From UBA2336 sp964538575 (GTDB lineage Bacteria; Bacteroidota; Bacteroidia; Cytophagales; Cyclobacteriaceae), in contig CAZIGG010000055.1 of the NCBI GenBank assembly GCA_964538575.1, forward strand, positions 1-18,880: DNA of 18,880 bases, in the 5' to 3' direction. The notes beneath the pieces were generated by a model, which was not told where the DNA came from, made no database searches, and was given only the letters and a program-made list of their open reading frames with translations. This document shows positions 8,096 to 16,653 of this stretch, in pieces; position 1 is the stretch's first letter; each line of letters begins with the position of its first letter. The translations under genes and the position numbers were made by a program.

Positions 8096-8299
8096 CTAAT
8101 GGCCAAAGAAATAACGTTTCAGAATGATAATCAGACATACCAGGAACATCAAAATGGCGATTTTATTAATGATGTGCATCGCCTTCAGGCTGAAGCTTTT
8201 GGGGCGATCGGGGTCTTTTTTCCTGAAAAAATAACCTCCGACTTCACCCAGGCTAAAGAAGTCGCGGAACCAATTTTTATTCTTTTCTTCCTGCTGCAT
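8096..8299 (-). CDS. Small single-pass membrane protein (resembles DUF6728)
   Basis: 67 residues, starting 3 nt after the ispG stop (TAA TGT ATG), so almost certainly co-transcribed and probably translationally coupled. A polar N-terminus contains FSLGEVGGYFFRKKDPDRP (15-33), and one membrane helix follows (about 42-62, ILMFLVCLIIIL). Positive charges before the helix and a short KRYFFGH tail fit an inserted protein with a cytoplasmic N-terminus. The motif resembles a short Bacteroidota-restricted family that I recall as DUF6728; the name is from memory. Function is unknown. The link to ispG may be functional or simply a matter of genome layout. Confidence 0.75.
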   Translation of the reverse strand: MQQEEKNKNWFRDFFSLGEVGGYFFRKKDPDRPKSFSLKAMHIINKIAILMFLVCLIIILKRYFFGH

Positions 8300-8302
8300 A
8301 CA

Positions 8303-10285
8303 TTAAAATTTTTCGATGAGTTCGGGATTAATCCAGTTACCGTCTTCTTTAATAAGGCCTATCAATTCATCCACGGCATGGCTGGAAGGAACGTTCTTTT
8401 TTACAACATCTTTATTCCGGTAGAGGGTTATCCGGCCAGGGCCTGAGCCCACGTAACCGTAATCGGCATCAGCCATTTCGCCCGGACCATTTACAATACA
8501 TCCCATGATGCCGATCTTAATACCTTTTAAATGATCGGTGCGTTTACGGATCGTGGCGGTTGTTTCCTGCAAGTCAAATAAGGTTCGTCCGCATGACGGA
8601 CAGGAAATGTATTCCGTTTTCGACATCCGGTTTCGGGTAGCCTGCAAAATTCCAAAGGATGTTTTGTTGCAAACATCTGCCCAGCGCAGCGTTTCTTCTT
8701 TTGGAAGATCGTCATTGATGCCCAGGATAATCCCGTCTCCAAATCCATCTATATAAAGTCCGCCAATGTCGGTAGCTGCATGAATGCGTAACGTGTCTTC
8801 ATCCGTTACCGGGTACGTTCTGAAAATCAAAACCGGAAGATCAACTTGCTTTTCAACCAATTCAAAAAAGATTCTGCGCAGCTCGGGCATCGCATGTGTA
8901 TTGTCGGTTTCAATCACAGCGACAAGGGTTTTGTCATGATTTAACGCTTCTAAAAATGCTGAATCCATTTCATCAACAGAAAATCTGACAAAGTTTATTT
9001 CAGCATGCTTTTTAGCAGCCGTCAAATATTCAGTTTTGGTAAACAGCGGAAGCTTATTTACATCATGGGTCAATATCCATGTTTTGTAATCCCGGATTTC
9101 TTTTAATCCGTTCGGCAACATAAACGGGATCGGCTTATTGCCGGTATAAACATAATCAGCGCCCTGATCATTCATTCTCCATTTGTCAGGTTCCGGAAGG
9201 TAGAAATGTCCGATACTGCGAAGATCTTTATAATCCGTAATATCGATGCTGCTTAAATCCGCAATCACGCGCGGGATATGATGATGCCCGCCCAAATTCA
9301 TAACTTCGCGGGCAGCTCTTCTCGCATACACGAACGGATCAACCGGTGAATCAGTAACAGGTTTGATTGGTTTATGATTTTTACGGACAGCATACCGGTC
9401 CACCATGATTTTAGCGACAGGCGCTTCCACTTCGGGTTCTTCCGTAAGTGAAACGCGCACCGTATCCCCCAGCCCGTCTTCCAGCAACGTTCCAATGCCT
9501 ACCGAAGATTTAATTCTTCCATCTTCCCCATCCCCGGCTTCGGTAACACCCAAATGCAACGGGTATGGCTTGAATTTTTCTTCATCAAGCTTTTGAACAA
9601 GAAGGCGGTATGCCTGAACCATCACCTGCGGATTACTGGCCTTCATCGACAAAACGATTTGGTGATAATTCAAATCCTGGCAAATCCTTAAAAATTCAAG
9701 CGCTGACTCAACCATGCCAAGCGGAGTATCGCCATACCGGCTCATGATCCGGTCGGATAATGAACCGTGGTTCGTACCGATCCGCATGGCAGTGCCGTAC
9801 TCCTTGCAGATTTTTACCAGCGGGGTAAACTTCTGGCGGATACGTTCAAGCTCTGCATCATAAGAATTGTTTGAATACTCAATGGTTTCAAAACGTTTCT
9901 TATCTGCATAGTTGCCCGGGTTGATCCTCACCTTCTCCACGATCCGCGCAGCCAGCTCGGCAGCATTGGGAGTAAAGTGGATATCCGCTATAAGCGGAAC
10001 GTTACATCCCCGCGCACGCAATTCTTTTTTTATGACTTCGAGATTCTGGGCTTCTTTTAAACTGGGGGCTGTAATGCGAACATATTCACAGCCGGTGGCA
10101 ACCATGCGGAGTACCTGTTCTACAGAACCTTTCGTATCCATTGTATCCACAGTTGTCATGGATTGCAGACGAATTGGATTATTGCCACCTAAGGGTACGT
10201 CCCCGATCTTCACCTCAAGGGTTTGCCTGCGGCTGTATTCCGTTAAGCTGTTACAGTATTGTTTAGTGGTTGTAACTAAATTCAC
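8303..10285 (-). CDS. ispG: 4-hydroxy-3-methylbut-2-en-1-yl diphosphate synthase (GcpE), long form
   Basis: 660 residues. The enzyme converts 2-C-methyl-D-erythritol 2,4-cyclodiphosphate to HMBPP, the penultimate step of the MEP isoprenoid pathway, using a [4Fe-4S] cluster. The N-terminal TIM-barrel part carries NPIRLQSMTTVDTMDT (37-52), ADIHF and RINPGNY. The C-terminal cluster domain has SCPSCG (561-566) and GCIVNGPGE (595-603), giving ligands Cys562, Cys565, Cys596 and Glu603. About 250 extra residues lie between these domains, the insert typical of Bacteroidota, Chlamydiae and plant enzymes. The ~370-residue E. coli form lacks it. The start is GTG at 10285; no in-frame ATG is nearby, and the start of the conserved region (YCNSL) lies just downstream. 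It heads a two-gene unit with the small membrane protein. The SDR gene ends 55 nt upstream. Confidence 0.97.
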   Translation of the reverse strand: MNLVTTTKQYCNSLTEYSRRQTLEVKIGDVPLGGNNPIRLQSMTTVDTMDTKGSVEQVLRMVATGCEYVRITAPSLKEAQNLEVIKKELRARGCNVPLIADIHFTPNAAELAARIVEKVRINPGNYADKKRFETIEYSNNSYDAELERIRQKFTPLVKICKEYGTAMRIGTNHGSLSDRIMSRYGDTPLGMVESALEFLRICQDLNYHQIVLSMKASNPQVMVQAYRLLVQKLDEEKFKPYPLHLGVTEAGDGEDGRIKSSVGIGTLLEDGLGDTVRVSLTEEPEVEAPVAKIMVDRYAVRKNHKPIKPVTDSPVDPFVYARRAAREVMNLGGHHHIPRVIADLSSIDITDYKDLRSIGHFYLPEPDKWRMNDQGADYVYTGNKPIPFMLPNGLKEIRDYKTWILTHDVNKLPLFTKTEYLTAAKKHAEINFVRFSVDEMDSAFLEALNHDKTLVAVIETDNTHAMPELRRIFFELVEKQVDLPVLIFRTYPVTDEDTLRIHAATDIGGLYIDGFGDGIILGINDDLPKEETLRWADVCNKTSFGILQATRNRMSKTEYISCPSCGRTLFDLQETTATIRKRTDHLKGIKIGIMGCIVNGPGEMADADYGYVGSGPGRITLYRNKDVVKKNVPSSHAVDELIGLIKEDGNWINPELIEKF

Positions 10286-10301
10286 GATAAACCTGTTTCT
10301 G

Positions 10302-10309
10302 CAAATTTA
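10302..10309 (-). promoter_or_regulatory. Candidate -7 promoter element for ispG
   Basis: On the minus strand this is TAAATTTG, a perfect TAnnTTTG match in the gap between the SDR gene and ispG, 16 nt before the GTG start. It implies a leader of only about 10 nt. No clear -33 TTG lies 19-21 nt upstream, so the call is tentative. Confidence 0.4.
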
Positions 10310-10340
10310 CCCCGAATGACGGGATTTTGTTCAGTGTTCT

Positions 10341-11048
10341 TTAAATATCGCCCAATTGCGGACGGATAAGAATTTCCTCGACTACGCTCCGTTGCGACAA
10401 CGAATACGCTGCATAAACTGTTTCAGCCACATCCTCAACGCTCATGAAACGTTCATCGGGCAGGCCGGCACCGTCCCAACTGGCGGTTCGGGTCGCCCCC
10501 GGCAAAATCGCAGTAACGCGGATGCCCGCTGGCTTTAACTCTTCCCGCAGGCATTTCGAAAATCCAAGCAGCGCAAATTTGGTAATGGCATACGAGCCCC
10601 CATTTGCATACGCTTTAATACTGGCGATGGAACACATGTTAAAAATATGCCCCGACTTTCGGGCAATCATTTGGTCAATCAACCCGCGGGTTATGTGATA
10701 CGCGCTGTAAAGATTCGCATTCATCATGGCTTCCAGCGCTCCCTCTTTTTCAGTTGTAATTGAGCCCGGGATAAAATATCCTGCATTGTTGATAAGCACG
10801 TCAACCGGCTGATTAATCTGCTTGATAAATTCCGCGAACGCATCGACCTGCTTTTTGTCGGCCATATCAGCCGGCATGACATAGAATTTTCCGGAAGGAT
10901 GTTTTTTTTCCAGGACGGTTTTAAGCTTTTCGAGTTCTTCCACTTTCCGGGCACATACGGCAACATCAAAACCTGCTTCCGCAAACCGTCCGGCAATGGC
11001 CCTTCCGATTCCCTTTGTGCCGCCCGTAACTACAATAAGTTTACTCAT
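10341..11048 (-). CDS. Short-chain dehydrogenase/reductase (SDR)
   Basis: 235 residues, a classical SDR. The Rossmann cofactor motif TGGTKGIG is at 8-15, CARK at 32-35 suits an NADP(H)-preferring enzyme, and NNAG is at 87-90. The catalytic residues are Ser140, Tyr153 and Lys157 (YxxxK), followed by LPGATRT at about 187-193. Length and motif spacing are normal and the active site looks intact. The substrate cannot be read from the sequence; relatives act on 3-ketoacyl groups, sugars or alcohols. It lies upstream of ispG on the same strand (55-nt gap) and is divergent from mlaE, with a shared 99-nt intergenic region, so its expression is probably driven from there. Confidence 0.9.
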   Translation of the reverse strand: MSKLIVVTGGTKGIGRAIAGRFAEAGFDVAVCARKVEELEKLKTVLEKKHPSGKFYVMPADMADKKQVDAFAEFIKQINQPVDVLINNAGYFIPGSITTEKEGALEAMMNANLYSAYHITRGLIDQMIARKSGHIFNMCSIASIKAYANGGSYAITKFALLGFSKCLREELKPAGIRVTAILPGATRTASWDGAGLPDERFMSVEDVAETVYAAYSLSQRSVVEEILIRPQLGDI

Positions 11049-11103
11049 TCCGATAGATTAAACAGTTGCAAAATAACCGCCAGGTTAAGCGCTGTACGGC
11101 ATT

Positions 11104-11134
11104 TTTGGTATCTTTAGCAAGATAGTATATTTTG
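11104..11134 (+). promoter_or_regulatory. Candidate promoter for mlaE-mlaF
   Basis: TTTG (11104-11107), an 18-nt spacer, then TATATTTTG (11126-11134), close to the Bacteroidota -33/-7 pair; counting the -7 box as ATATTTTG gives the more usual 19-nt spacing. The box ends 13 nt before the mlaE ATG. The rest of the 99-nt divergent region shows only a weak minus-strand -7-like match for the SDR gene, TTATTTTG (11069-11076). Confidence 0.45.
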
Positions 11135-11147
11135 CCGGTGTGCCCCC

Positions 11148-11882
11148 ATGAAGGATTTTGGTAAGTATTTTATTTTTCTTGGAAACCTGTTCGTAAACCG
11201 CGAATCTTTCCGCACTTACTACCGGCTGACGACTGAAGAATGTGTTCTGATCGGGATCAATTCCATCATGCTCTTTGCGCTTGTATCAACCTTTATGGGT
11301 GCGGTAACAACCGTACAAACAGCCTTTAACCTGATTGCTCCGTACATTCCAAAATATGTTATTTCCCAGGTTGTACGCGAAATGGCGGTGCTGGAACTGG
11401 CGCCTACCATCATGGCGATTATTTATGCCGGAAAAGTTGGCTCAAGCATGGCCGGTAACCTGGGAACCATGCGGATTACAGAACAGATTGATGCACTGGA
11501 AGTGATGGGGATTAACTCTACTTCTTACCTGGTGCTTCCAAAAGTTATGGCTTCGCTGCTCATGTACCCGTTGCTGGTAATTCTTTCGATTGTTTGCGCG
11601 CTGGCAGGCGGATATATTGTTGCATTCTTTGCCAGCTACATAACCCCTACGGATTATATTTTTGGATTACGGTATGCATTCAATCCATTCACGATAACAT
11701 TTGCATTAACGAAGTCCGTTGTATTTGCCTTTCTTGTTTCCACGATTTCTTCGTTTAAAGGATATTATACACAAGGCGGTGCGCTTGAAGTTGGCCAATC
11801 CAGTACACAGGCTGTTACAACAAGTGTTATTGCCATCCTGATTGCCGATTATTTACTGGCGCAACTAATGCTTGGGGCATGA
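11148..11882 (+). CDS. mlaE: MlaE-family ABC transporter permease
   Basis: 244 residues with about five to six membrane segments and the MlaE (formerly DUF140) signatures: FMGAVTTVQTAF (48-59), AGKVGSSMAGNLGTMRITEQIDAL with the E-Q-I-D-A-L coupling helix, and FKGYYTQGGALEVG near the C-terminus. It is the inner-membrane permease of an MCE-type phospholipid transport system that helps to maintain outer-membrane lipid asymmetry. It overlaps mlaF by ATGA, so the two subunits should be made in step. The length is near the 260 residues of E. coli MlaE. I assign the symbol by family and operon partner; related permeases serve other MCE systems, so the exact cargo is inferred. Confidence 0.92.
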   Translation: MKDFGKYFIFLGNLFVNRESFRTYYRLTTEECVLIGINSIMLFALVSTFMGAVTTVQTAFNLIAPYIPKYVISQVVREMAVLELAPTIMAIIYAGKVGSSMAGNLGTMRITEQIDALEVMGINSTSYLVLPKVMASLLMYPLLVILSIVCALAGGYIVAFFASYITPTDYIFGLRYAFNPFTITFALTKSVVFAFLVSTISSFKGYYTQGGALEVGQSSTQAVTTSVIAILIADYLLAQLMLGA

Positions 11883-12628
11883 TCGAACTGCAAAACATAT
11901 CGAAATCATTCGGGGATCGCAAAATCCTGAACAACATCAGCGGAACGTTTGTTAAAGGTAAGCCCAATCTCATTATCGGGGCCAGCGGTACGGGTAAAAG
12001 CGTACTGCTGAAATGCATTGTAGAGATCGTTGAACCTGACGAAGGCAGCGTACTGTACGATAAAAGAAATTTTACGGCAGGCGATAAAGATCTGAAAGTC
12101 GAAATCAGGAGAGAGATTGGCATGCTGTTCCAGGGCGGGGCATTGTTCGACTCAAAAAATGTGGAAGAAAATGTAAAATTTCCGTTGGATATGCTTGCCA
12201 AATTGCCGCGTGATGAAAAATACGACCGGGTTAATCTTTGCCTGAATCGTGTAGGCCTGCAAAATGCAAACAAAAAAATGCCATCTGAACTAAGTGGCGG
12301 GATGAAGAAACGTGTAGGCATTGCGCGCGCGATCGTTAACAACCCGAAATACCTCTTTTGCGATGAACCCAATTCCGGTCTTGATCCGCAAACTTCAATC
12401 CTGATTGATGATCTGATCGCAGACATTACCTATGACTACGGCACAACAACGATTGTTGTAACACACGATATGAACTCGGTAATGGGCATTGGTGAAAATA
12501 TCATGTTCTTATACAAGGGCAATAAGCTTTGGGAAGGAAACAAGGAAGAGATTGTTCGTTCAGGTGTAAAAGAGCTTGATGACTTTGTTTTTGCGAACAA
12601 AGTAATGATCGCGATGCGCGATAAATAA
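11879..12628 (+). CDS. mlaF: MlaF-family ABC transporter ATP-binding protein
   Basis: 249 residues with all ABC ATPase motifs: Walker A GASGTGKS (34-41), Q-loop Gln85, signature LSGGMKKR (138-145), Walker B YLFCDEP (158-164) and the H-loop His196. The signature LSGGMKKRVGIARA is characteristic of MCE-associated ATPases. It powers lipid movement through the MlaE permease encoded just upstream (4-nt overlap). The usual third gene, mlaD with an MCE domain, does not follow: the next gene is on the opposite strand and ends only 2 nt after this stop. MlaD and any periplasmic carrier must be encoded elsewhere. No terminator is visible between the convergent stops. Confidence 0.93.
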   Translation: MIELQNISKSFGDRKILNNISGTFVKGKPNLIIGASGTGKSVLLKCIVEIVEPDEGSVLYDKRNFTAGDKDLKVEIRREIGMLFQGGALFDSKNVEENVKFPLDMLAKLPRDEKYDRVNLCLNRVGLQNANKKMPSELSGGMKKRVGIARAIVNNPKYLFCDEPNSGLDPQTSILIDDLIADITYDYGTTTIVVTHDMNSVMGIGENIMFLYKGNKLWEGNKEEIVRSGVKELDDFVFANKVMIAMRDK

Positions 12629-12630
12629 CC

Positions 12631-15600
12631 CTAACTATTCTGCGGCAAATCAATCCGGAAGGTCGTTCCCTGAGAAGAGGTTTTAAATGATATATGTCCG
12701 CCCATCTGTTCAATTCCCTGCCGCGCAATCGCTAACCCAAGACCAGATCCTGTTTTCTTCGTAGTAAAGTGAGGCAGGAATATTTTATCGGCCAGTTCCT
12801 GATCAATCCCGGCACCATTATCGGAAATCAAAACGGTGAAGTATGGATCGTGTGCTTCGAGCGTAACATTGATTTTCGGGTTCTTACCCCTTGCAACAGC
12901 CTGGATACCATTCAATATAATATTGGAAAATATTCTTCCCAATAGTTGTTCATCTGCATATATGGGGGCCGAAGTAAGTTCTGCAGTAAACTCAATTTTA
13001 CTTTCCTGCGCATGAAGATTAACAATCCGGTTAAGCAATGAAACAAGTTCAATGGGCTTCATAACCGGCTCGGGCATTTTCGCAAACGAGCTGAACGAGG
13101 ACGCCAGCTCATCCAGTGAATTGATTTGCGAGAGAAGGGATAACACTGTTTTCTTCAGCTTATCATTACTTTGATCCTCATGCTGTAAGGATCGCTCCAA
13201 CTGCTGCAAGGTCAGCTTCATTGGGGTGAGCGGGTTCTTGATTTCGTGCGCAACCTGCTGGGCGATTTCGCGCCAGGCTTTTTCACGCTGATTTTTTTCC
13301 AGTTCGCGCTTACTGTCGCTGAGGGTATCGAGCATGTGATTATATTCACGAACCATTAATCCTATCTCATCATCCGATTTCCATTCCAGCGGCTTATTCG
13401 TCCTGGTGAGCGATATCCGGCCAAAGGTTTGGGTGATCATGCTGAGCGGAGCCGTGAGCCATTTGGTAACAAAGAATGAAACGATTAATAATACAATGAA
13501 GACTAATGTGAAAATTGAAATAATGTTGGCCAGCACAGTAATCTGCATTTGTTCAATCGATGCCCCGGACTGAAAGAATGGAATGCCCAGGATGCCCAGC
13601 ATTTCACCCGTATCCGGTGACAGTACCTTTGAATACGCTACATAAAACTCCAGCGAACCTGCCTGATCGGTGGAAACAAACGTAGCCTCACCCCTTTTCA
13701 TTCTTCGGAATACGGCAGGATCGAGGTATGTGGCAAGTAATTGATTTTCAAAAATCAACGGCTGGCTCGTGGCTATTAATGTGCCGTCTGGCGCATAGAG
13801 GTTTGCATCCAGGTTGGCTAACGTAGTTACGTTCTTGAATTCATTTTCAAAATCTTCCTGGCTGTTCAAGCCCACATTTTTAATGGTGAGCGAAATTGTT
13901 TTGCCAAACTGCGTGGCTTTGCTTAAAAAATCATCTTTTAACTGTTTCTGCGAAGATTTAGCGGTTAGTCCCAGTGTAATAAGGCAAACCGCCACCAACG
14001 GAACAAAAAAGGCGAGGTTCAAAATAAGCTGGATACGGGCGGAGAAGAAAAGGTTTTTCGATCCCGAATAATGAAGGATACCTTCAACCAGGAGAAAGAT
14101 GAGAACTGCCCCAATGCCTAACAGTACGAGGAAAGAAAAATCCGCCAGGCGGTACATGAACGGTAATGCGGGTGATGATACAATCGCTAACCGGCCGCTT
14201 ACATCTTCCACGCCCACATGCAGGTAGCCGCCACGGAATACTCCTTCTGAATACAACCCGGCATTGGCCAGTTCGTTCTCAATAAGCGATTCGTAGTTAA
14301 AACTCCCGGCACTATACTCAATCTGCGAGCTTGAAATGATCGCATAGCTCAATTCACGGGGACGGTAGGCCTGCTGAAAACGGTTATCTACGAGCAGCTC
14401 AGGGTACACATTTTCAGGAATGATGCGCTTCAGGGAAAGTTCAATCAATATATTACCTGCAAGCAAAGCTCTCTTTTTTATCGGAACCAGTACAACATAC
14501 TTTTTCAGGGCCCGATCTTCACGATCCGTGACGTAGAAGACATTTCTATAGTCCGTCCTGAATTGTTCCCGGGCATAGAGTTTCGACAGCACGTTGAAAT
14601 TTACCGTATCGGATTCACCCGGCAGGGGAACACCCGACTGATCATATAAGGAGATAGAAACGTTGTACCGGTTAAAATACCCTGACAGTGAAACCTGTTG
14701 AATCTTATGCTTAATTGCTTCTTTGCCGATTAACGGATTGGTTAACCGGCTTTGGATAAATACGTCTTTGGATATTTTATCCGCTGCTTCACGCATCAGG
14801 TATTCACCAAAGTAATCGCGCTCCACCAGGAAATTCTCAGCAAAGCGCTGCTGATTTTCAGCTTTCTGATGATTTTCAAAATACCCGATCGTGTTAGCGC
14901 CCGCAAACGCAAAGCATACTACCGCAATAAAAAAGTAAACGAACGTTGCATATTGAAACCGGTCAAGTGTATTGTAAGTTTCAAAAGAAACCACACTTAC
15001 CAGATACACTACTGCGGTAATCGCTGCCACACTATATTGCTGGCCGGTTAGCTCATTGATACCCGTAAAAATCAGGCAGCCCAGAAGAATTGAAATGCTG
15101 ATTTGCCTGATGCGCTCATTTGCAGTAAGAAGCTTAACAGCCACATGAACAAACAGGAACGCGGTGATCCATGAAACAATGAGTATACTGAAACCGGTTA
15201 TCCTTAGAATATTGAAATCCAGGGATTGAGAAATACTGAGTGTAATTCCGGAATTGTTATAAATCGTTTGCGTTACAATGGAGGGATAGAGTATCCCATA
15301 AAAAATGCAAATCGCACTCAGAATTGTAACAATCCAATTACCTGATTTTGACAGGAAGCTAAAACGTTTGTAGTTTCTGAACAGGTAGAAGCATAAAACA
15401 AAAACTACAATCGCATTCAGCAGCATATCACCCAGAGAAGGATTTAATTGTGACGAAGCAAAATCCTTTGGATCAAATAAAAATAAGGTGCCAAACCGGG
15501 CCGGTAGCTGAAGGAAGATCATGGCCGCACGCAATGCCGCCAGCGATCCAAACAGGATAACAAAGCCTGTAAACGGTTTTGTTTGAGCAATGTCCTTAAT

Positions 15601-16242
15601 CCAACCGGCAATAAGAATAACGATCAGAACAATCACGACCGCCAGAAATCCAATCGCAAAGCTCCGGGCTTTTGTATCCCGGCTGAATTCCTGAATTGCA
15701 CGTATCTTAAAAATAACCTGATCATTAATCATTACCGGATAACCCTGCTCAAGTTCGGGCAACGTGATTACTACATTCTGGTTTTCAAAAATTTCCGGAT
15801 GCCAGTAGGGTTTCAGGTAATCATTGCTGATCCTGTATTGGATGTGAAGCGGAATAACCGTTATCAGGCTTCGGGTTGAGTCGACCACATTTCGCTTTAC
15901 GATAAAATCTCCGGAAGCAAGCCGGACGTATTTCAGGTTGTACTCACCTGAAAGGATATAAAATGAAGGGATGAAATGATTGTCACTCCATTCAAGAATT
16001 TTAGTTTCATCTATAAGTATGAACTGGATATCAGAAATTGCAAGCGGCTTTCCCTGACGGATTCTCTTTACCTGATCGTCAGCCTGACGATCAATCCCGG
16101 TGAGGACTTTCGCAAGATTTTCCTGTATTTGGCGGCCTGTATTTTCAGAAGAAACCGGACGATTTGCCCGAAAAGCCGAAATAATTCCTCCTGCAATAAA
16201 CAGCAGGCAAAAACCGATCAGAACAAGTCTTTGTTTTTTCAA
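12631..16242 (-). CDS. Giant NtrY-like membrane sensor histidine kinase
   Basis: 1203 residues. The apparent layout is: a helix at about 5-24, an extracytoplasmic domain (25-194), a block of about eight helices (195-452), a second extracytoplasmic sensor region (about 455-698, Cache-like), two helices (700-722, 734-760), a third sensor segment (761-898), a final helix (900-925), HAMP (about 927-980), HisKA and HATPase. The H-box is AWREIAQQVAHEIKNPLTP with phospho-acceptor His999, matching NtrY kinases rather than EnvZ types. The ATP lid carries N1107/N1111 (N-box), DNGAG (1141-1145) and GSGLGL (1165-1170), so it should be active. The start is TTG at 16242; the first stop upstream is at 16270-16272, no ATG or GTG other than one Val codon beside that stop is available, and the first internal Met is residue 171. 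No response regulator is adjacent. It ends a run of oxidase-assembly genes, so respiratory or envelope sensing is possible. Confidence 0.9.
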   Translation of the reverse strand: MKKQRLVLIGFCLLFIAGGIISAFRANRPVSSENTGRQIQENLAKVLTGIDRQADDQVKRIRQGKPLAISDIQFILIDETKILEWSDNHFIPSFYILSGEYNLKYVRLASGDFIVKRNVVDSTRSLITVIPLHIQYRISNDYLKPYWHPEIFENQNVVITLPELEQGYPVMINDQVIFKIRAIQEFSRDTKARSFAIGFLAVVIVLIVILIAGWIKDIAQTKPFTGFVILFGSLAALRAAMIFLQLPARFGTLFLFDPKDFASSQLNPSLGDMLLNAIVVFVLCFYLFRNYKRFSFLSKSGNWIVTILSAICIFYGILYPSIVTQTIYNNSGITLSISQSLDFNILRITGFSILIVSWITAFLFVHVAVKLLTANERIRQISISILLGCLIFTGINELTGQQYSVAAITAVVYLVSVVSFETYNTLDRFQYATFVYFFIAVVCFAFAGANTIGYFENHQKAENQQRFAENFLVERDYFGEYLMREAADKISKDVFIQSRLTNPLIGKEAIKHKIQQVSLSGYFNRYNVSISLYDQSGVPLPGESDTVNFNVLSKLYAREQFRTDYRNVFYVTDREDRALKKYVVLVPIKKRALLAGNILIELSLKRIIPENVYPELLVDNRFQQAYRPRELSYAIISSSQIEYSAGSFNYESLIENELANAGLYSEGVFRGGYLHVGVEDVSGRLAIVSSPALPFMYRLADFSFLVLLGIGAVLIFLLVEGILHYSGSKNLFFSARIQLILNLAFFVPLVAVCLITLGLTAKSSQKQLKDDFLSKATQFGKTISLTIKNVGLNSQEDFENEFKNVTTLANLDANLYAPDGTLIATSQPLIFENQLLATYLDPAVFRRMKRGEATFVSTDQAGSLEFYVAYSKVLSPDTGEMLGILGIPFFQSGASIEQMQITVLANIISIFTLVFIVLLIVSFFVTKWLTAPLSMITQTFGRISLTRTNKPLEWKSDDEIGLMVREYNHMLDTLSDSKRELEKNQREKAWREIAQQVAHEIKNPLTPMKLTLQQLERSLQHEDQSNDKLKKTVLSLLSQINSLDELASSFSSFAKMPEPVMKPIELVSLLNRIVNLHAQESKIEFTAELTSAPIYADEQLLGRIFSNIILNGIQAVARGKNPKINVTLEAHDPYFTVLISDNGAGIDQELADKIFLPHFTTKKTGSGLGLAIARQGIEQMGGHISFKTSSQGTTFRIDLPQNS

Positions 16243-16278
16243 GCGGAACAGGGATACCGTTAAAGGTACTCAAAAACC

Positions 16279-16653
16279 TTATCGGCTGAAATCCGGATCA
16301 AATTTAATGCCGCCAAAAAGGTATAAATAGATAATTCTCGAATAGCGATAATTCAATGGAATGAACAGCACCAGCAGCCCGACAACCACGCCAATGTAAA
16401 CCCATTCGGAATAATACCCCACCGCATAAAGTACAGCACTCACCAAAATAATACAAAGCATGGTAAAGCCATACCCTACATACATGGCTCCCTGATAAAA
16501 TCCAGGCTCAGGCTCCAGTCGGACTTCGCAATGCGGGCAGGCTGTATTCATTTTATTGAATTGCCACAGATGTCCGGCCACAGGATACTTAAAAATCTCG
16601 CCCGTATGGCAGCGGGGGCACTTACCCTGCAATAACGCCTTTGCTGTTTGCAT
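16279..16653 (-). CDS. DUF983 zinc-ribbon membrane protein
   Basis: 124 residues. The N-terminal zinc ribbon has CPRC (12-15) and CPHC (39-42), and is followed by the conserved EPEPGFYQGAMYVGY (46-60). Two membrane helices lie at about 60-79 and 84-100, with a Tyr-rich end (YRYSRIIYLYLF). This matches the DUF983 family, found in Bacteroidota and Alphaproteobacteria, often beside cytochrome oxidase assembly genes. Its biochemical role is not established. The start at 16653 lies inside the preceding CxxC gene (32-nt overlap), so translation is probably coupled. The kinase gene begins 36 nt downstream. Confidence 0.88.
   Translation of the reverse strand: MQTAKALLQGKCPRCHTGEIFKYPVAGHLWQFNKMNTACPHCEVRLEPEPGFYQGAMYVGYGFTMLCIILVSAVLYAVGYYSEWVYIGVVVGLLVLFIPLNYRYSRIIYLYLFGGIKFDPDFSR

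Noticed and set aside
8099..8446. Open frame opposite the ispG 3' end and the small membrane gene
   Set aside because: It is antisense to two well-supported genes, with no recognisable domain and no promoter.
11827..12426. Long open frame antisense to mlaF
   Set aside because: Its translation is serine- and proline-rich in the manner of a shadow frame, and mlaF has all ABC motifs.
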